The position numbers and the translations under genes were made by a program. Under the pieces are notes generated by a model. That model searched no databases and was not told where the DNA came from. It saw only the letters and a program-made list of their open reading frames with translations. Shown in pieces: positions 7,693 through 15,317 of a stretch of DNA of 19,643 bases (within the stretch, counting starts at the first letter, position 1; every line of letters begins with the position of its first letter). Origin of the DNA: Phycisphaerales bacterium UBA2402 (GTDB lineage Bacteria; Planctomycetota; Phycisphaerae; Phycisphaerales; UBA1924); assembly GCA_002343715.1 (NCBI GenBank), contig DDSA01000052.1:1295-20937 (forward strand), given 5' to 3'.

Positions 7693-8715
7693 GTGCGGGC
7701 GCTGCTGAATGCGGCGGTCCTCGCGGCAACCATGATCGGAAGCATCGGCTGCGCAGGCCGCGACTCGCTCCAGCGTTTTGAGTTTACAAGAGTGTGCATG
7801 GGGGTTCAAGCCCGCCTGCTTGTTTTTGGAGAGAATTCCGAGGAGGTGACGAAGTCCGCGGAATCCACGTTCCGACTGCTGGCCACTCTCGATGCCTGCA
7901 TGAGTGATTACCGCGTCGATTCAGAACTCAACCGGCTCTCCGACTCGGCCGGAGGGCCGCCCGTTTCGGTGAGTGACGATCTGTTCCGCGTGCTGGAATC
8001 AGGACTGGCGTACTCCGCCGCGAGCGGCGGCGCGTTCGATCCGACGACGGGCACGGCGGTCAGGCTCTGGCGAGATTCTCGCCGAACCCACAGGCTTCCG
8101 GACGACAGCGAACTCTCCGCGGCCCGTTCCCGGATCGGCCGGCATTCCATCAGTCTGACGCACGGAACGCGATCCGTGCGGATAGCTACGCCCGGCACTC
8201 GCCTCGACCTCGGGGGCATCGCCAAGGGGTACGCCGCGCAGCGTGCTGTCGAACACCTACGCGCGAAGGGATTTCCGCAGTCTCTGGTATCGCTGGCCGG
8301 CGACATCAGCGCCGGCCGCCCCCCGCCGGGCGCGACGGGCTGGAAAGTGGCCCTGGGGTCGTGCGATACCGGCCGATCCGCACCGATGATCTGGCTGGCC
8401 GATGCGAGCGTTTCGACCTCCGGCGCGTGCGAACAGTTCATCGAGATCGACGGAGTGAGATTCGCACACATCGTGGACCCCCGGACGGGTCTGGGCAGCA
8501 CGAACCGCGGCATCGTCACGGTCATCGCTCCCGACGGCGCCGCGGCGGACGCCCTCTCGACCGCCGCGTTTCTCCTCGGACCGGAGCAGACGAGCCGGAT
8601 GCTCGCTGAGTTCCCCGATGTCGCTGCGATCTTCGCCCCCGAGCAGGGTGCACGCTTTGAAGTCATCGGCGACTCGCGGCAGGTGCGTTGGGTCTCGGAG
8701 GGCTTATCGCGCTGA
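7693..8715 (+). CDS. apbE: FAD:protein FMN transferase (ApbE family), probable lipoprotein
   Basis: ApbE transfers FMN from FAD to a Thr or Ser of target flavoproteins such as Rnf/Nqr subunits, on the outer face of the cytoplasmic membrane. Family features are FDPTTGTAVRLW, DLGGIAKGYAAQRAVEHL, LAGDI, AHIVDPRTG and the Mg-site segment AADALSTAAF (Asp286, Thr290 counted from GTG 7693). The frame opens at TTG 7621, but that start would put about 24 residues before the hydrophobic part and overlap the divergent SUMF1-like gene. GTG 7693 instead gives a short lipoprotein signal ending SIGC with Cys21 (an imperfect lipobox, Ser at -3). No target flavoprotein is in the window. Divergent from the minus-strand unit; the MFS gene follows 51 nt later. 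Confidence 0.88.
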   Translation: MRALLNAAVLAATMIGSIGCAGRDSLQRFEFTRVCMGVQARLLVFGENSEEVTKSAESTFRLLATLDACMSDYRVDSELNRLSDSAGGPPVSVSDDLFRVLESGLAYSAASGGAFDPTTGTAVRLWRDSRRTHRLPDDSELSAARSRIGRHSISLTHGTRSVRIATPGTRLDLGGIAKGYAAQRAVEHLRAKGFPQSLVSLAGDISAGRPPPGATGWKVALGSCDTGRSAPMIWLADASVSTSGACEQFIEIDGVRFAHIVDPRTGLGSTNRGIVTVIAPDGAAADALSTAAFLLGPEQTSRMLAEFPDVAAIFAPEQGARFEVIGDSRQVRWVSEGLSR

Positions 8716-8766
8716 ATCCGGGAGTTCCGCTTGCTTCCTGCCCGCAGGGCCGCTAGGTTGTGGCCC

Positions 8767-10062
8767 ATGAACTCGACCTCTCCCTATCCAGGGCTACAGC
8801 CCGAGGGCACCTCGACGCTCGTCGGCATCCGCCTGTCGGTCATGATGTTCCTGCAGTTCTTCGTGTGGGGCGCGTGGTATGTCTCGATGACCGGCTGGAT
8901 GAGCGTCGCCGGCATCAGCGGCCTCATCAGTTGGGCCTACACCGTCGGCCCCATCGCCGCGGTCATCTCACCCTTTTTCCTCGGCGCCATCGCCGACCGC
9001 TTTTTCGCCACCCAGCGCGTGCTGTCGGCCATGCACCTGCTCGGCGGTGTCTTTCTGATCGCCATTCCCCATGTCGTGGGCGGCCTCGCGTCCGACACGC
9101 CGCAGGGCTTCATGCACCCCTTCGTGCTGCTCGCGCTGGCGCACATGCTCTGCTACATGCCCACGCTGGGGCTGACCAACTCCCTCTCCTTCCATCACAT
9201 GTCCAACCCGGAGAAACAGTTCCCCATCGTGCGTGTCTTCGGGACCATCGGTTGGATCGCGGGCAATCTCGCCGTCAGTCTGCTCCCGGAAGGTGATAAA
9301 AGCCCGCACCAGTTCTACCTCGCGGGGGGAGCGGGTTTGCTGCTGGGCCTGTATTCGCTCTCGCTGCCGCACACACCCCCGCCCGCGGCGGGCAAGAACT
9401 TCTCCGTCGCCGAAGCGCTGGGGCTTCGCTCCCTGAAACTACTTGCTCAACCCAGTTACGCCGTTTTCGCCGTCTGCTCGCTGCTGATCTGCATCCCGCT
9501 CGCGGGGTACTACGCCTTTGCCCGCAACTTTGTTGAGCATGTGGGCTTCGCGAAACCGACCACCACCATGTCGTTCGGCCAGATGTCGGAGATCATCTTC
9601 ATGATCCTCATGCCGGCGTTCTTCGCCCGGCTCGGCGTGAAGTGGATGCTGGCGGTCGGCATGTTCGCGTGGGTCGTGCGCTACTACCTCTTCGCCGCCG
9701 CGGCCCCCGGCCTGGTGCAGTGGATGACGCTTGGGGGTATTCTCTTGCACGGCATCTGCTACGACTTCTTTTTCGTCACCGGGTTCATCTACGTGGACCG
9801 CGTCGCGCCCAAGGAACTGCGCGGACAGGCGCAGGGCTTCCTGGTGCTCATCACGCAGGGACTGGGACTTGGGCTGGGGGCGCAGGCCTTCGGCCTCTTG
9901 AAGTCGTACGCCACCACAAAGTCAGAAGAAGGCGTGGAAACACTCGATTGGCAGTTGTTCTGGACAATCCCGGCGGTTTTTGCCTTCCTCGTGCTCCTCT
10001 TGTTTATTGCGCTCTTCCGGGATCGGGTTCGGTCTCCGGGGAATCACGTCACGGAGCAATAG
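8767..10062 (+). CDS. MFS transporter, nucleoside:H+ symporter (NupG)-like
   Basis: The 431-residue protein is almost entirely hydrophobic, with about 12 predicted membrane helices. Examples are LSVMMFLQFFVWGAWYVSM near the N-terminus, ISWAYTVGPIAAVISPFFLG followed by the loop ADRF, VFAVCSLLICIPLAGYYAF, and a C-terminal TIPAVFAFLVLLLFIALF. The N-terminal FFVWGAWYVSM and the TNSLSFHHM segment (helix 4-5 region) resemble nucleoside:proton symporters of the NupG/XapB type. In planctomycetes such genes are common and the real substrate is often unknown, so a nucleoside or sugar is only inferred. The frame opens at 8731, but ATG 8767 is preferred because helix 1 then sits about 25 residues from the start. 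TAGGTT ends 7 nt before the ATG; there is no strong Shine-Dalgarno. Confidence 0.82.
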   Translation: MNSTSPYPGLQPEGTSTLVGIRLSVMMFLQFFVWGAWYVSMTGWMSVAGISGLISWAYTVGPIAAVISPFFLGAIADRFFATQRVLSAMHLLGGVFLIAIPHVVGGLASDTPQGFMHPFVLLALAHMLCYMPTLGLTNSLSFHHMSNPEKQFPIVRVFGTIGWIAGNLAVSLLPEGDKSPHQFYLAGGAGLLLGLYSLSLPHTPPPAAGKNFSVAEALGLRSLKLLAQPSYAVFAVCSLLICIPLAGYYAFARNFVEHVGFAKPTTTMSFGQMSEIIFMILMPAFFARLGVKWMLAVGMFAWVVRYYLFAAAAPGLVQWMTLGGILLHGICYDFFFVTGFIYVDRVAPKELRGQAQGFLVLITQGLGLGLGAQAFGLLKSYATTKSEEGVETLDWQLFWTIPAVFAFLVLLLFIALFRDRVRSPGNHVTEQ

Positions 10063-10203
10063 CCCGTATTAAGTCGCTCTCGGGTCATCGCTTGGACCAT
10101 CCGAGCAGAAATTCCATCCCTTATTCAGGCTCTGTAAGTCGCTTGACTTCAATGACTTGCGGCATTAGCGCGACGATGCAGGCGCATGAATCTTCAAGTT
10201 ATC

Positions 10204-10233
10204 TTGACGAACCTATACCAAAGTTGGTAATCT
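10204..10233 (+). promoter_or_regulatory. Candidate sigma-70-type promoter for the cold-shock gene
   Basis: TTGACG (10204-10209) is separated by 18 nt from TAATCT (10228-10233). This is the only place in the window where I see both a good -35 and a good -10. Transcription would start near 10240 and give a leader of about 160 nt before ATG 10402. Confidence 0.5.
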
Positions 10234-10249
10234 AGGTAAGACGTACGAG

Positions 10250-10279
10250 CCGATTCTCGTGGGCGGCTCACGGAATCGG
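10250..10279 (+). promoter_or_regulatory. Leader hairpin 1
   Basis: CCGATTC (10250-10256) pairs with GAATCGG (10273-10279), and CGTG (10258-10261) pairs with CACG (10269-10272). The result is 11 bp with a single bulged T at 10257 and a 7-nt loop. There is no T-run after it, so it is not a typical terminator. It would begin about 10 nt after the predicted transcription start. Confidence 0.6.
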
Positions 10280-10282
10280 ATC

Positions 10283-10315
10283 GACCACACCGCACACAGA
10301 AATCGCGCGGTGGTC
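10283..10315 (+). promoter_or_regulatory. Leader hairpin 2
   Basis: GACC (10283-10286) pairs with GGTC (10312-10315) and ACCGC (10289-10293) pairs with GCGGT (10307-10311). This makes 9 bp with a 2-nt bulge (10287-10288) and a 13-nt loop. It starts only 3 nt after hairpin 1. Confidence 0.45.
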
Positions 10316-10365
10316 AAGTGTGGCTCAGAGTCACGGCGTAGTTTGCCGGGGCTGTGTGCTTGTGT

Positions 10366-10386
10366 TCGTGATGTAACTCATCACGA
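10366..10386 (+). promoter_or_regulatory. Inverted repeat directly upstream of the Shine-Dalgarno
   Basis: TCGTGATG (10366-10373), loop TAACT, CATCACGA (10379-10386): a perfect 8-bp stem ending 2 nt before GGGAGG (10389-10394). It may be an RNA hairpin that affects ribosome access, or a DNA operator. Confidence 0.6.
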
Positions 10387-10401
10387 CCGGGAGGTCGCCG
10401 G

Positions 10402-10764
10402 ATGTGTGATTCAGGCGAAGATCGTCTCGGCGCAGCCGAACCTGTAAGGCCGGTTATCGCTCCTCCCCCCGCGGCGCGAACGCCCGGCACAACTCTCGAA
10501 GGTGTCGAAGGCATCGTGAAGTGGTTCGATCCGCGGAAGGGGTACGGCTTCATTACCGGCCCCGAGGGGCAGGACATCTTCGCTCATTACTCCGTCATCC
10601 AAGGAGAGGGCTTCAGGGCGCTGTCTGATGGCGCGGCCATCACGTACGATGCGCACCAAACCCCCAAAGGCTGGAAGGCGACTCGCGTCGTTCGACGCGA
10701 AGTGATCGAAGTGACCCAGGCGGCGAAGAAGGGCTATTCGCGCACACCGCGTCGGGCGTCATAA
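10402..10764 (+). CDS. Cold-shock-domain nucleic-acid-binding protein with N- and C-terminal extensions
   Basis: The 120-residue product contains one cold-shock domain (about 34-98), a five-stranded OB fold that binds single-stranded RNA or DNA. Both RNP motifs are present: KGYGFI at 46-51 (after GIVKWFDPR) and DIFAHYS at 58-64. It is longer than the usual 65-70-residue CspA: a 33-residue Pro/Ala-rich N-terminal extension and a basic tail (RRE to the end, with KKGYSRTPRR). ATG 10402 is set by an excellent Shine-Dalgarno, GGGAGG, 7 nt upstream. The leader is long and structured, recalling cspA-type cold-shock mRNAs. The histidine-kinase gene starts 17 nt after the stop. Roles as RNA chaperone or translation regulator are family inference. 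Confidence 0.9.
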   Translation: MCDSGEDRLGAAEPVRPVIAPPPAARTPGTTLEGVEGIVKWFDPRKGYGFITGPEGQDIFAHYSVIQGEGFRALSDGAAITYDAHQTPKGWKATRVVRREVIEVTQAAKKGYSRTPRRAS

Positions 10765-10768
10765 CCGG

Positions 10769-10774
10769 TATACT
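10769..10774 (+). promoter_or_regulatory. Candidate -10 hexamer for the histidine kinase gene
   Basis: TATACT ends 7 nt before GTG 10782. If used, it would give a leaderless or nearly leaderless mRNA. No -35 match is visible (ACCGCG at the 17-nt position), and the hexamer lies just after the cold-shock stop codon. Confidence 0.35.
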
Positions 10775-10781
10775 CGCCTCC

Positions 10782-11696
10782 GTGATGTGGATCGTGGTCA
10801 GCGCGGTTTCGGGCTTGTGTATCGGTGCCGCCGTGATCGGTGTGGTGGCCCGCTGGCGGACGATCCGCGCGCTGGATCGACTTCGAGAGGCCGAGCAGCG
10901 GGCCCGCAGCGCGGAACGCCTCGCCGAGATCGGCGCCATGACCGGCGGCCTGGCCCACGAGATCAAGAACCCACTCTCGACCATAGGCCTCAACGCCCAA
11001 CTGCTCGCCGAAGGCATCGAGGAACTCCCGCAGGACCGCCCCATCGAGCCCGAAGTCAAATCGCGACTGACGCGCCGCCTCGGTTCGCTGCGGCGCGAAG
11101 TCGAGCGTTTGCGGGGTATTCTGCAGGACTTCCTTTCGTACGCCGGAGAACTCCGGCTCGATCTGCGGAGCGCGGATGTCAACTCGGTTGTCGAAGAACT
11201 CGCGGATTTCTTTCTGCCGCAGGCGGAACAGGCGGGTGTGAGGCTTCGCACCGATCTTTCACCCGGGCCGCTTCTCGCCTCGATCGATGCCCCGCTCCTC
11301 AAGCAGGCCGTCCTGAATCTCATGCTCAACGCGGTGCAGGCCATGACCGCGACCGACAACACCCAGGCCCGAGAACTGATCCTCCGCACCCGTACGGACA
11401 AGGGCGCCGACAAGCAGCCGATCATCCGACTGCACGTAATCGACACGGGGCCGGGCATGGCGCCGGGAGTGCGAGCGAAGTTATTTCAGCCTTATTTCAC
11501 GACGAAAACGGGTGGAACCGGCCTCGGCCTGCCCACCACACGCCGCATCATCGAGGCTCACCAGGGAACGATCGCGGTCTTCACCGAGGTGGGCCGCGGA
11601 ACGGACTTTGCGGTCACACTGCCCGCGCTCTCCGACCCCGCCACGACGATAATTGAACCGAGGCACGATGCGCGATCAGCCGACACAACCCGGTGA
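10782..11696 (+). CDS. Membrane-anchored sensor histidine kinase (HisKA/HATPase_c)
   Basis: The 304-residue product has one N-terminal membrane helix (about 2-24, IVVSAVSGLCIGAAVIGVV), a short linker with no visible sensor domain, then the HisKA dimerisation/phosphoacceptor helix with LAHEIKNPLS (His59) and the HATPase domain: N box NLMLNAVQAM, G1 DTGPGM, F box FQPYFTTK, G2 GTGLGL. The kinase core resembles NtrB-like kinases. The start is either GTG 10782 or the next codon, ATG 10785; no Shine-Dalgarno is present. No response-regulator gene lies in the window, so its partner is elsewhere or it acts differently. Its last 29 nt overlap the ECF sigma factor gene, so the two are almost certainly co-transcribed. 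Confidence 0.92.
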   Translation: MMWIVVSAVSGLCIGAAVIGVVARWRTIRALDRLREAEQRARSAERLAEIGAMTGGLAHEIKNPLSTIGLNAQLLAEGIEELPQDRPIEPEVKSRLTRRLGSLRREVERLRGILQDFLSYAGELRLDLRSADVNSVVEELADFFLPQAEQAGVRLRTDLSPGPLLASIDAPLLKQAVLNLMLNAVQAMTATDNTQARELILRTRTDKGADKQPIIRLHVIDTGPGMAPGVRAKLFQPYFTTKTGGTGLGLPTTRRIIEAHQGTIAVFTEVGRGTDFAVTLPALSDPATTIIEPRHDARSADTTR

Positions 11697-12249
11697 AGCT
11701 GACCGCCGCGAGACCCGCGGCGATCCGGCCTTCAGCGATCCGGCGGCGCTCTTCCCCGTGTTGTACGGGGAGTTGCGGCGTCTCGCCGCGGCGATGCTGT
11801 CCCGCGAGCGCGCTGGGCACACCCTCAACCCCACCGCGTTGGTCCACGAGGCGTACATGAAACTCGCCGCCCAGCGAACTCACGGCTGGGCCGACCGCGG
11901 GGCGTTCATCGGGGTCGCTTCGCAAGCCATGCGCCGCATCCTCGTGGACCACGCCCGCGCCGGCGGGGCACGCAAGCGCGGGGGTCACGCACAACGCATC
12001 GAACTCACCGACGCCGTCTGCGCGTTCAATGATCGCGCGGTGGATCTGCTGGGCCTCGACGCGGCGCTCGACGGCCTCGCGGCCCTCGATGCCCGGATGG
12101 CGAAACTCGTCGAAGTCCGATTCTTCGGGGGTTTGTCGATGGAGGAGGCCGCCACGGCGCTGGGGCTGCCCCTGCGCTCGGCGGAACGCGATTGGAACTT
12201 CGCCAGGGCGTATCTCCGTGCCAAACTCTCCGACGAGGGGGTCGCGTGA
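11668..12249 (+). CDS. ECF-like RNA polymerase sigma factor (planctomycete kinase-linked type)
   Basis: The 193-residue product has a sigma-2-like region (about 20-95: LYGELRRLAAAMLSRERAGH, then LVHEAYMKLAAQ and AFIGVASQAMRRILVDHARA) and a sigma-4 helix-turn-helix (about 125-185: LAALDARMAKLVEVRFFGGL, then MEEAATALGLPLRSAERDW). The LNPTALVHEAYMKL and RRILVDHARA segments are typical of the ECF subgroup that accompanies Ser/Thr kinases in planctomycetes and acidobacteria. ATG 11668 is chosen over the TTG at 11653 because GAGG lies at 11660-11663. It overlaps the histidine-kinase 3' end by 29 nt and the kinase start by 4 nt (GTGA). No anti-sigma factor is adjacent; the kinase is the likely regulator. 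Confidence 0.92.
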   Translation: MRDQPTQPGEADRRETRGDPAFSDPAALFPVLYGELRRLAAAMLSRERAGHTLNPTALVHEAYMKLAAQRTHGWADRGAFIGVASQAMRRILVDHARAGGARKRGGHAQRIELTDAVCAFNDRAVDLLGLDAALDGLAALDARMAKLVEVRFFGGLSMEEAATALGLPLRSAERDWNFARAYLRAKLSDEGVA

Positions 12250-14900
12250 ACGCCGCGGAGTTCCGCCGGGTCCGGGAGGTCTTTCACCTCGCGGCGAGCG
12301 CGCCGCGAGAATCTCGCGGCAGTGTGCTCGATTCGCAGTGCGGCGAAGATCACTGCCTGCGGGCGAGGGTCGAGGCATTGCTGGCCCACACCGTGGAGGA
12401 TGAGTTTCTTTCCCCGCCGTCGCTCCGATCTCAGGAGCATTCCGAACCGGAGTTCCGCCGCATCGGGTCGTACCTGGTCCACGGGGTCATTGCCACGGGC
12501 GGGATGGGCACGATCTACGAGGCATCGCAGGATCGACCGGCTCGAAAAGTCGCCGTGAAAGTGCTGCGTGCCGGGTCGCCGTCGCAAGCTCGCCGTTTCG
12601 AGTTCGAGAGCCAGGTTCTGGCCCGGCTTCGGCATCCCGCCATCGCCCAGGTGTACGAGGCCGGCATTCACCACGATCCTCGCGGATCGATCCCGTACTT
12701 CGCCATGGAACTGATCGAGGGCGCGGCCACCATCACCGCCTACGCCGAGGAGCATCGCCTCGACACGGCGGCGAGGCTGGACCTGTTCCGTCGGGTCTGC
12801 GAGGCGGTTCACCACGGGCATCAGCACGGGGTGATTCATCGTGACCTCAAGCCCGCGAACATACTGATCGACGGGAACGGACACCTCAAGCTCATCGACT
12901 TCGGCATCGCACGCCTCGCCGCGGGCGACGAGACGCAGCGGCCCGGGGCCGAGACGTTCGCGTTCAGCGGCACGCTCGCCTACATGGCGCCGGAGCAGTG
13001 CCGCGCCGGTCGGCCGGCGGACACCACGGCCGATGTCTATTCCCTCGGCGTCATCCTGTACCAACTCCTGTGCGGCGAACTGCCGTACGACGTCGGTTCG
13101 TGCCCCCTGCACGAAGCCTGCGAGATCATCGCGCTGCACCCGCCCAAACGCCCGAGCGCCGCTCCACGTCCGGTGCGGGGTGATCTGGAAGCCATCATCC
13201 TCAAGGCGCTGGAAAAAGATCCCCAGCGGAGGTACCAATCCGCGGCCGAACTGGCACGCGATATCGAGCGGTACTCGCTGCGACTCCCCGTCGATGCCCG
13301 ACCGATCACGCTCCGCTATCAGGTGCGCATGTTCGCCGGGCGGCACCGTGCCGCGGTCGCCGCGGCGGGTTTGGTGGTGGTCACGCTCGCCGCGGGAGCG
13401 GGCGTAAGCACCTGGTTCGCGGTGAAGGCCGAGCGACAGGCGCGCCGGGCCGATGCGGCGAGGAACAGCGCCGAGCGAGCGGCGGAGTTCCTGCGGGCCA
13501 CGCTCGCCTCCGCGAACCCCATGCTTCCCGCTCGGATCGTCGAGCACATCGACGCAGGGGCGTTCGATCCGTGGGGTGATTGGCGCGAAAGCCCGTGGCC
13601 GTTCGCCGGAAGGCCCGGGCAAACGGCGAGCGTCGTGGACCTGCTCATCGCCGCGGGCGCAAGGCTTGAGTCCTCGTTCGCCGATGACCCGCTGGCGCAC
13701 GCGTCGCTGGCCGATGGCCTGGGATGGACGCTCTTTCGACTCGGACAGCAGGCGCGGGCCGAGCCCCTGCTCCGCCGGGCGGTCGAGTTGCACCGGCGTG
13801 AACTGGGCGATGATGAAAGCCGAACAATCCAATCGGTCCTGCACCTGGCGGAGTTTCTGCAGAACAAGGCCGGCCACCACGCCGAGGCCGAACCGCAGTA
13901 CCAGCGGGCGCTGGCATCGTGCGGGCGGGCCTTCGGCCCCGGTGATGCGCGCACGCTCGCGATCGTGCGTGCGTATTCGTACTATCTCATGGCCCACGTG
14001 GACCGCACCGAAGAAGCGGCTGCGCTCATCGAGACTTCGTTGCGTGAGGCGGGCGAGTCGCGCAACGTTGACGCTGTGCCCGTGTTGGAAACCCGCGCTC
14101 ATCTGGCCTTTATCCTCGCTTCGGGACGGCTGCGGCTCGATGAAGTCGGACCCATGGCCGAGCGGAGCGTTCGGGACATCACCGAGTTGACCGGTGCGAG
14201 GAGCGTCCACACCATGCGCGTGCTCGAGAACGTGACCAACGCGCTGATGGACTTCCCCGCTTACCACGAACGAGCCGAGCGTTGGGCCGCGGATGCGCTC
14301 GAAGTTCGGATCGCTCAGTTCGGCTCCGGCGGATACTCACACGCCATGGGCCTGGCGCGGCTTGCCTCGATCCGCGACAGGCTCGGGCGAAGCTCCGAAG
14401 CCGCCATCACACAGCGGGAAGCGTGGATGCTCTTCCGCGACATGTACGGCGATGCCCACTTCGAGACGATCAGGGCCATGATGTTGACGGGTCAGTATCT
14501 TCTCGCGGCGGATACGACGAGCGAGGAGGGCCTCCTGCTCATGGAGCGGGCCGCCGCGGAGATGATCGCGTTTCAGGGATACATCGACGGATACGGGAGA
14601 GGCGCCTTGGCGCGGGCGGCATCGGTCGCGTGGGACCGGGGCGAACGGGGCCGCGCCATCGCCGGGCTGCGCAGCGCCCTGGCCTTGCTCGATGCCCCGG
14701 GCGACACACGCACATCACCGGAATCGGTCGCGGCCCTGTCGCGGCGATTGGCGAACTATCTCGCCGCCGAACACCAGCCGGAAGAAGCCAGGAGCGTGCT
14801 CCATCGCGCCATCCAGTACATCGGGACGACCGACCGCGACTCGCCGTACCGCCATCAACTGGATGCCGCGATAGCGGCACTCCCCGGCGTGCGAGAGTGA
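12246..14900 (+). CDS. Transmembrane Ser/Thr protein kinase with C-terminal TPR domain
   Basis: The 884-residue product has an N-terminal leader (1-75), a PknB-type kinase domain (about 75-345), a membrane helix (about 369-393, AAVAAAGLVVVTLAAGAGVSTWFA) and a long TPR-like extracytoplasmic region (about 440-880, for example LGWTLFRLGQQARAEPLLRR and AEPQYQRALASCG). Kinase landmarks are Lys105 (VAVKVL), HRDLKPAN with Asp200, DFG with Asp218, and YMAPEQ. The glycine loop reads ATGGMGTIYEA, so the first Gly of GxGxxG is Ala; otherwise the domain looks catalytically complete. GTG 12246 overlaps the sigma stop (GTGA) and has GAGGGGG at 12234-12240, which indicates coupling. Family knowledge suggests it phosphorylates and activates the adjacent sigma factor in response to an envelope signal. 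Confidence 0.93.
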   Translation: MNAAEFRRVREVFHLAASAPRESRGSVLDSQCGEDHCLRARVEALLAHTVEDEFLSPPSLRSQEHSEPEFRRIGSYLVHGVIATGGMGTIYEASQDRPARKVAVKVLRAGSPSQARRFEFESQVLARLRHPAIAQVYEAGIHHDPRGSIPYFAMELIEGAATITAYAEEHRLDTAARLDLFRRVCEAVHHGHQHGVIHRDLKPANILIDGNGHLKLIDFGIARLAAGDETQRPGAETFAFSGTLAYMAPEQCRAGRPADTTADVYSLGVILYQLLCGELPYDVGSCPLHEACEIIALHPPKRPSAAPRPVRGDLEAIILKALEKDPQRRYQSAAELARDIERYSLRLPVDARPITLRYQVRMFAGRHRAAVAAAGLVVVTLAAGAGVSTWFAVKAERQARRADAARNSAERAAEFLRATLASANPMLPARIVEHIDAGAFDPWGDWRESPWPFAGRPGQTASVVDLLIAAGARLESSFADDPLAHASLADGLGWTLFRLGQQARAEPLLRRAVELHRRELGDDESRTIQSVLHLAEFLQNKAGHHAEAEPQYQRALASCGRAFGPGDARTLAIVRAYSYYLMAHVDRTEEAAALIETSLREAGESRNVDAVPVLETRAHLAFILASGRLRLDEVGPMAERSVRDITELTGARSVHTMRVLENVTNALMDFPAYHERAERWAADALEVRIAQFGSGGYSHAMGLARLASIRDRLGRSSEAAITQREAWMLFRDMYGDAHFETIRAMMLTGQYLLAADTTSEEGLLLMERAAAEMIAFQGYIDGYGRGALARAASVAWDRGERGRAIAGLRSALALLDAPGDTRTSPESVAALSRRLANYLAAEHQPEEARSVLHRAIQYIGTTDRDSPYRHQLDAAIAALPGVRE

Positions 14901-14930
14901 GGATGCCGCGGAACGCGGCTACGCTCGCGC

Positions 14931-15233
14931 ATGAGTCTGACCTTCCGCGAGTTTCAGCAGTTGATCCGCGACCGCTACTTCGCCACGGATTCGGCCCGGG
15001 GGACTCCCGGCACCTTCATGTGGCTCGTCGAGGAGTTCGGCGAGTTGGCGACCGCCCTGCAGGACAACGCGCCGGGCAAGAACCCGACCCCCGAGCAGCG
15101 GGCCAACCTCTCCGAAGAGTTCGCCGACGTCATCGCCTGGCTCACGACCCTCGCCAACATCAACGGGGTTGACCTGGAGAAGGCGCTCGAAAAGTACACG
15201 GATACGCAGCGCGTCAAGGGCGTCAAGTCGTAG
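14931..15233 (+). CDS. MazG-type nucleotide pyrophosphohydrolase
   Basis: This single-domain, 100-residue all-alpha NTP-pyrophosphatase would hydrolyse (d)NTPs or modified nucleotides to the monophosphate and pyrophosphate. Mg-binding motifs are EEFGE (Glu34, Glu35, Glu38) in helix 1 and EEFADV (Glu63, Asp66) in helix 2. It is much shorter than the two-domain E. coli MazG, so it belongs to the single-domain MazG-like group; the substrate is unknown. ATG 14931 is 30 nt after the kinase stop and has TACGCT 5 nt upstream but no Shine-Dalgarno. A broken region starts right after its stop. Confidence 0.88.
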   Translation: MSLTFREFQQLIRDRYFATDSARGTPGTFMWLVEEFGELATALQDNAPGKNPTPEQRANLSEEFADVIAWLTTLANINGVDLEKALEKYTDTQRVKGVKS

Positions 15234-15317
15234 CCGAGCGGCGCCGCGCAAACCGCCACACGCGGGAGCGGCCGCGGCGGCCATGGTGAGTACAGGCTGT
15301 TGTACCATGCCCGCGCT

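Larger units (their letters stand above)
10063..10401 (+). other. Gene-free leader region upstream of the cold-shock gene
   Basis: These 339 bases hold no convincing ORF and look richer in A and T than the flanking genes. They contain a 9-nt direct repeat TAAGTCGCT (10070-10078 and 10135-10143), a pair of TGACTT words 3 nt apart (10144-10149, 10153-10158), a candidate promoter (10204-10233) and three hairpins (10250-10279, 10283-10315, 10366-10386), ending in the Shine-Dalgarno GGGAGG at 10389-10394. No clear terminator for the MFS gene was found. Confidence 0.7.

Noticed and set aside
11985..14267. Minus-strand ORF of 760 codons across the sigma factor and kinase genes
   Set aside because: Composition is Arg/Gly/Pro-rich with no domain; the plus strand has complete sigma and kinase domains.
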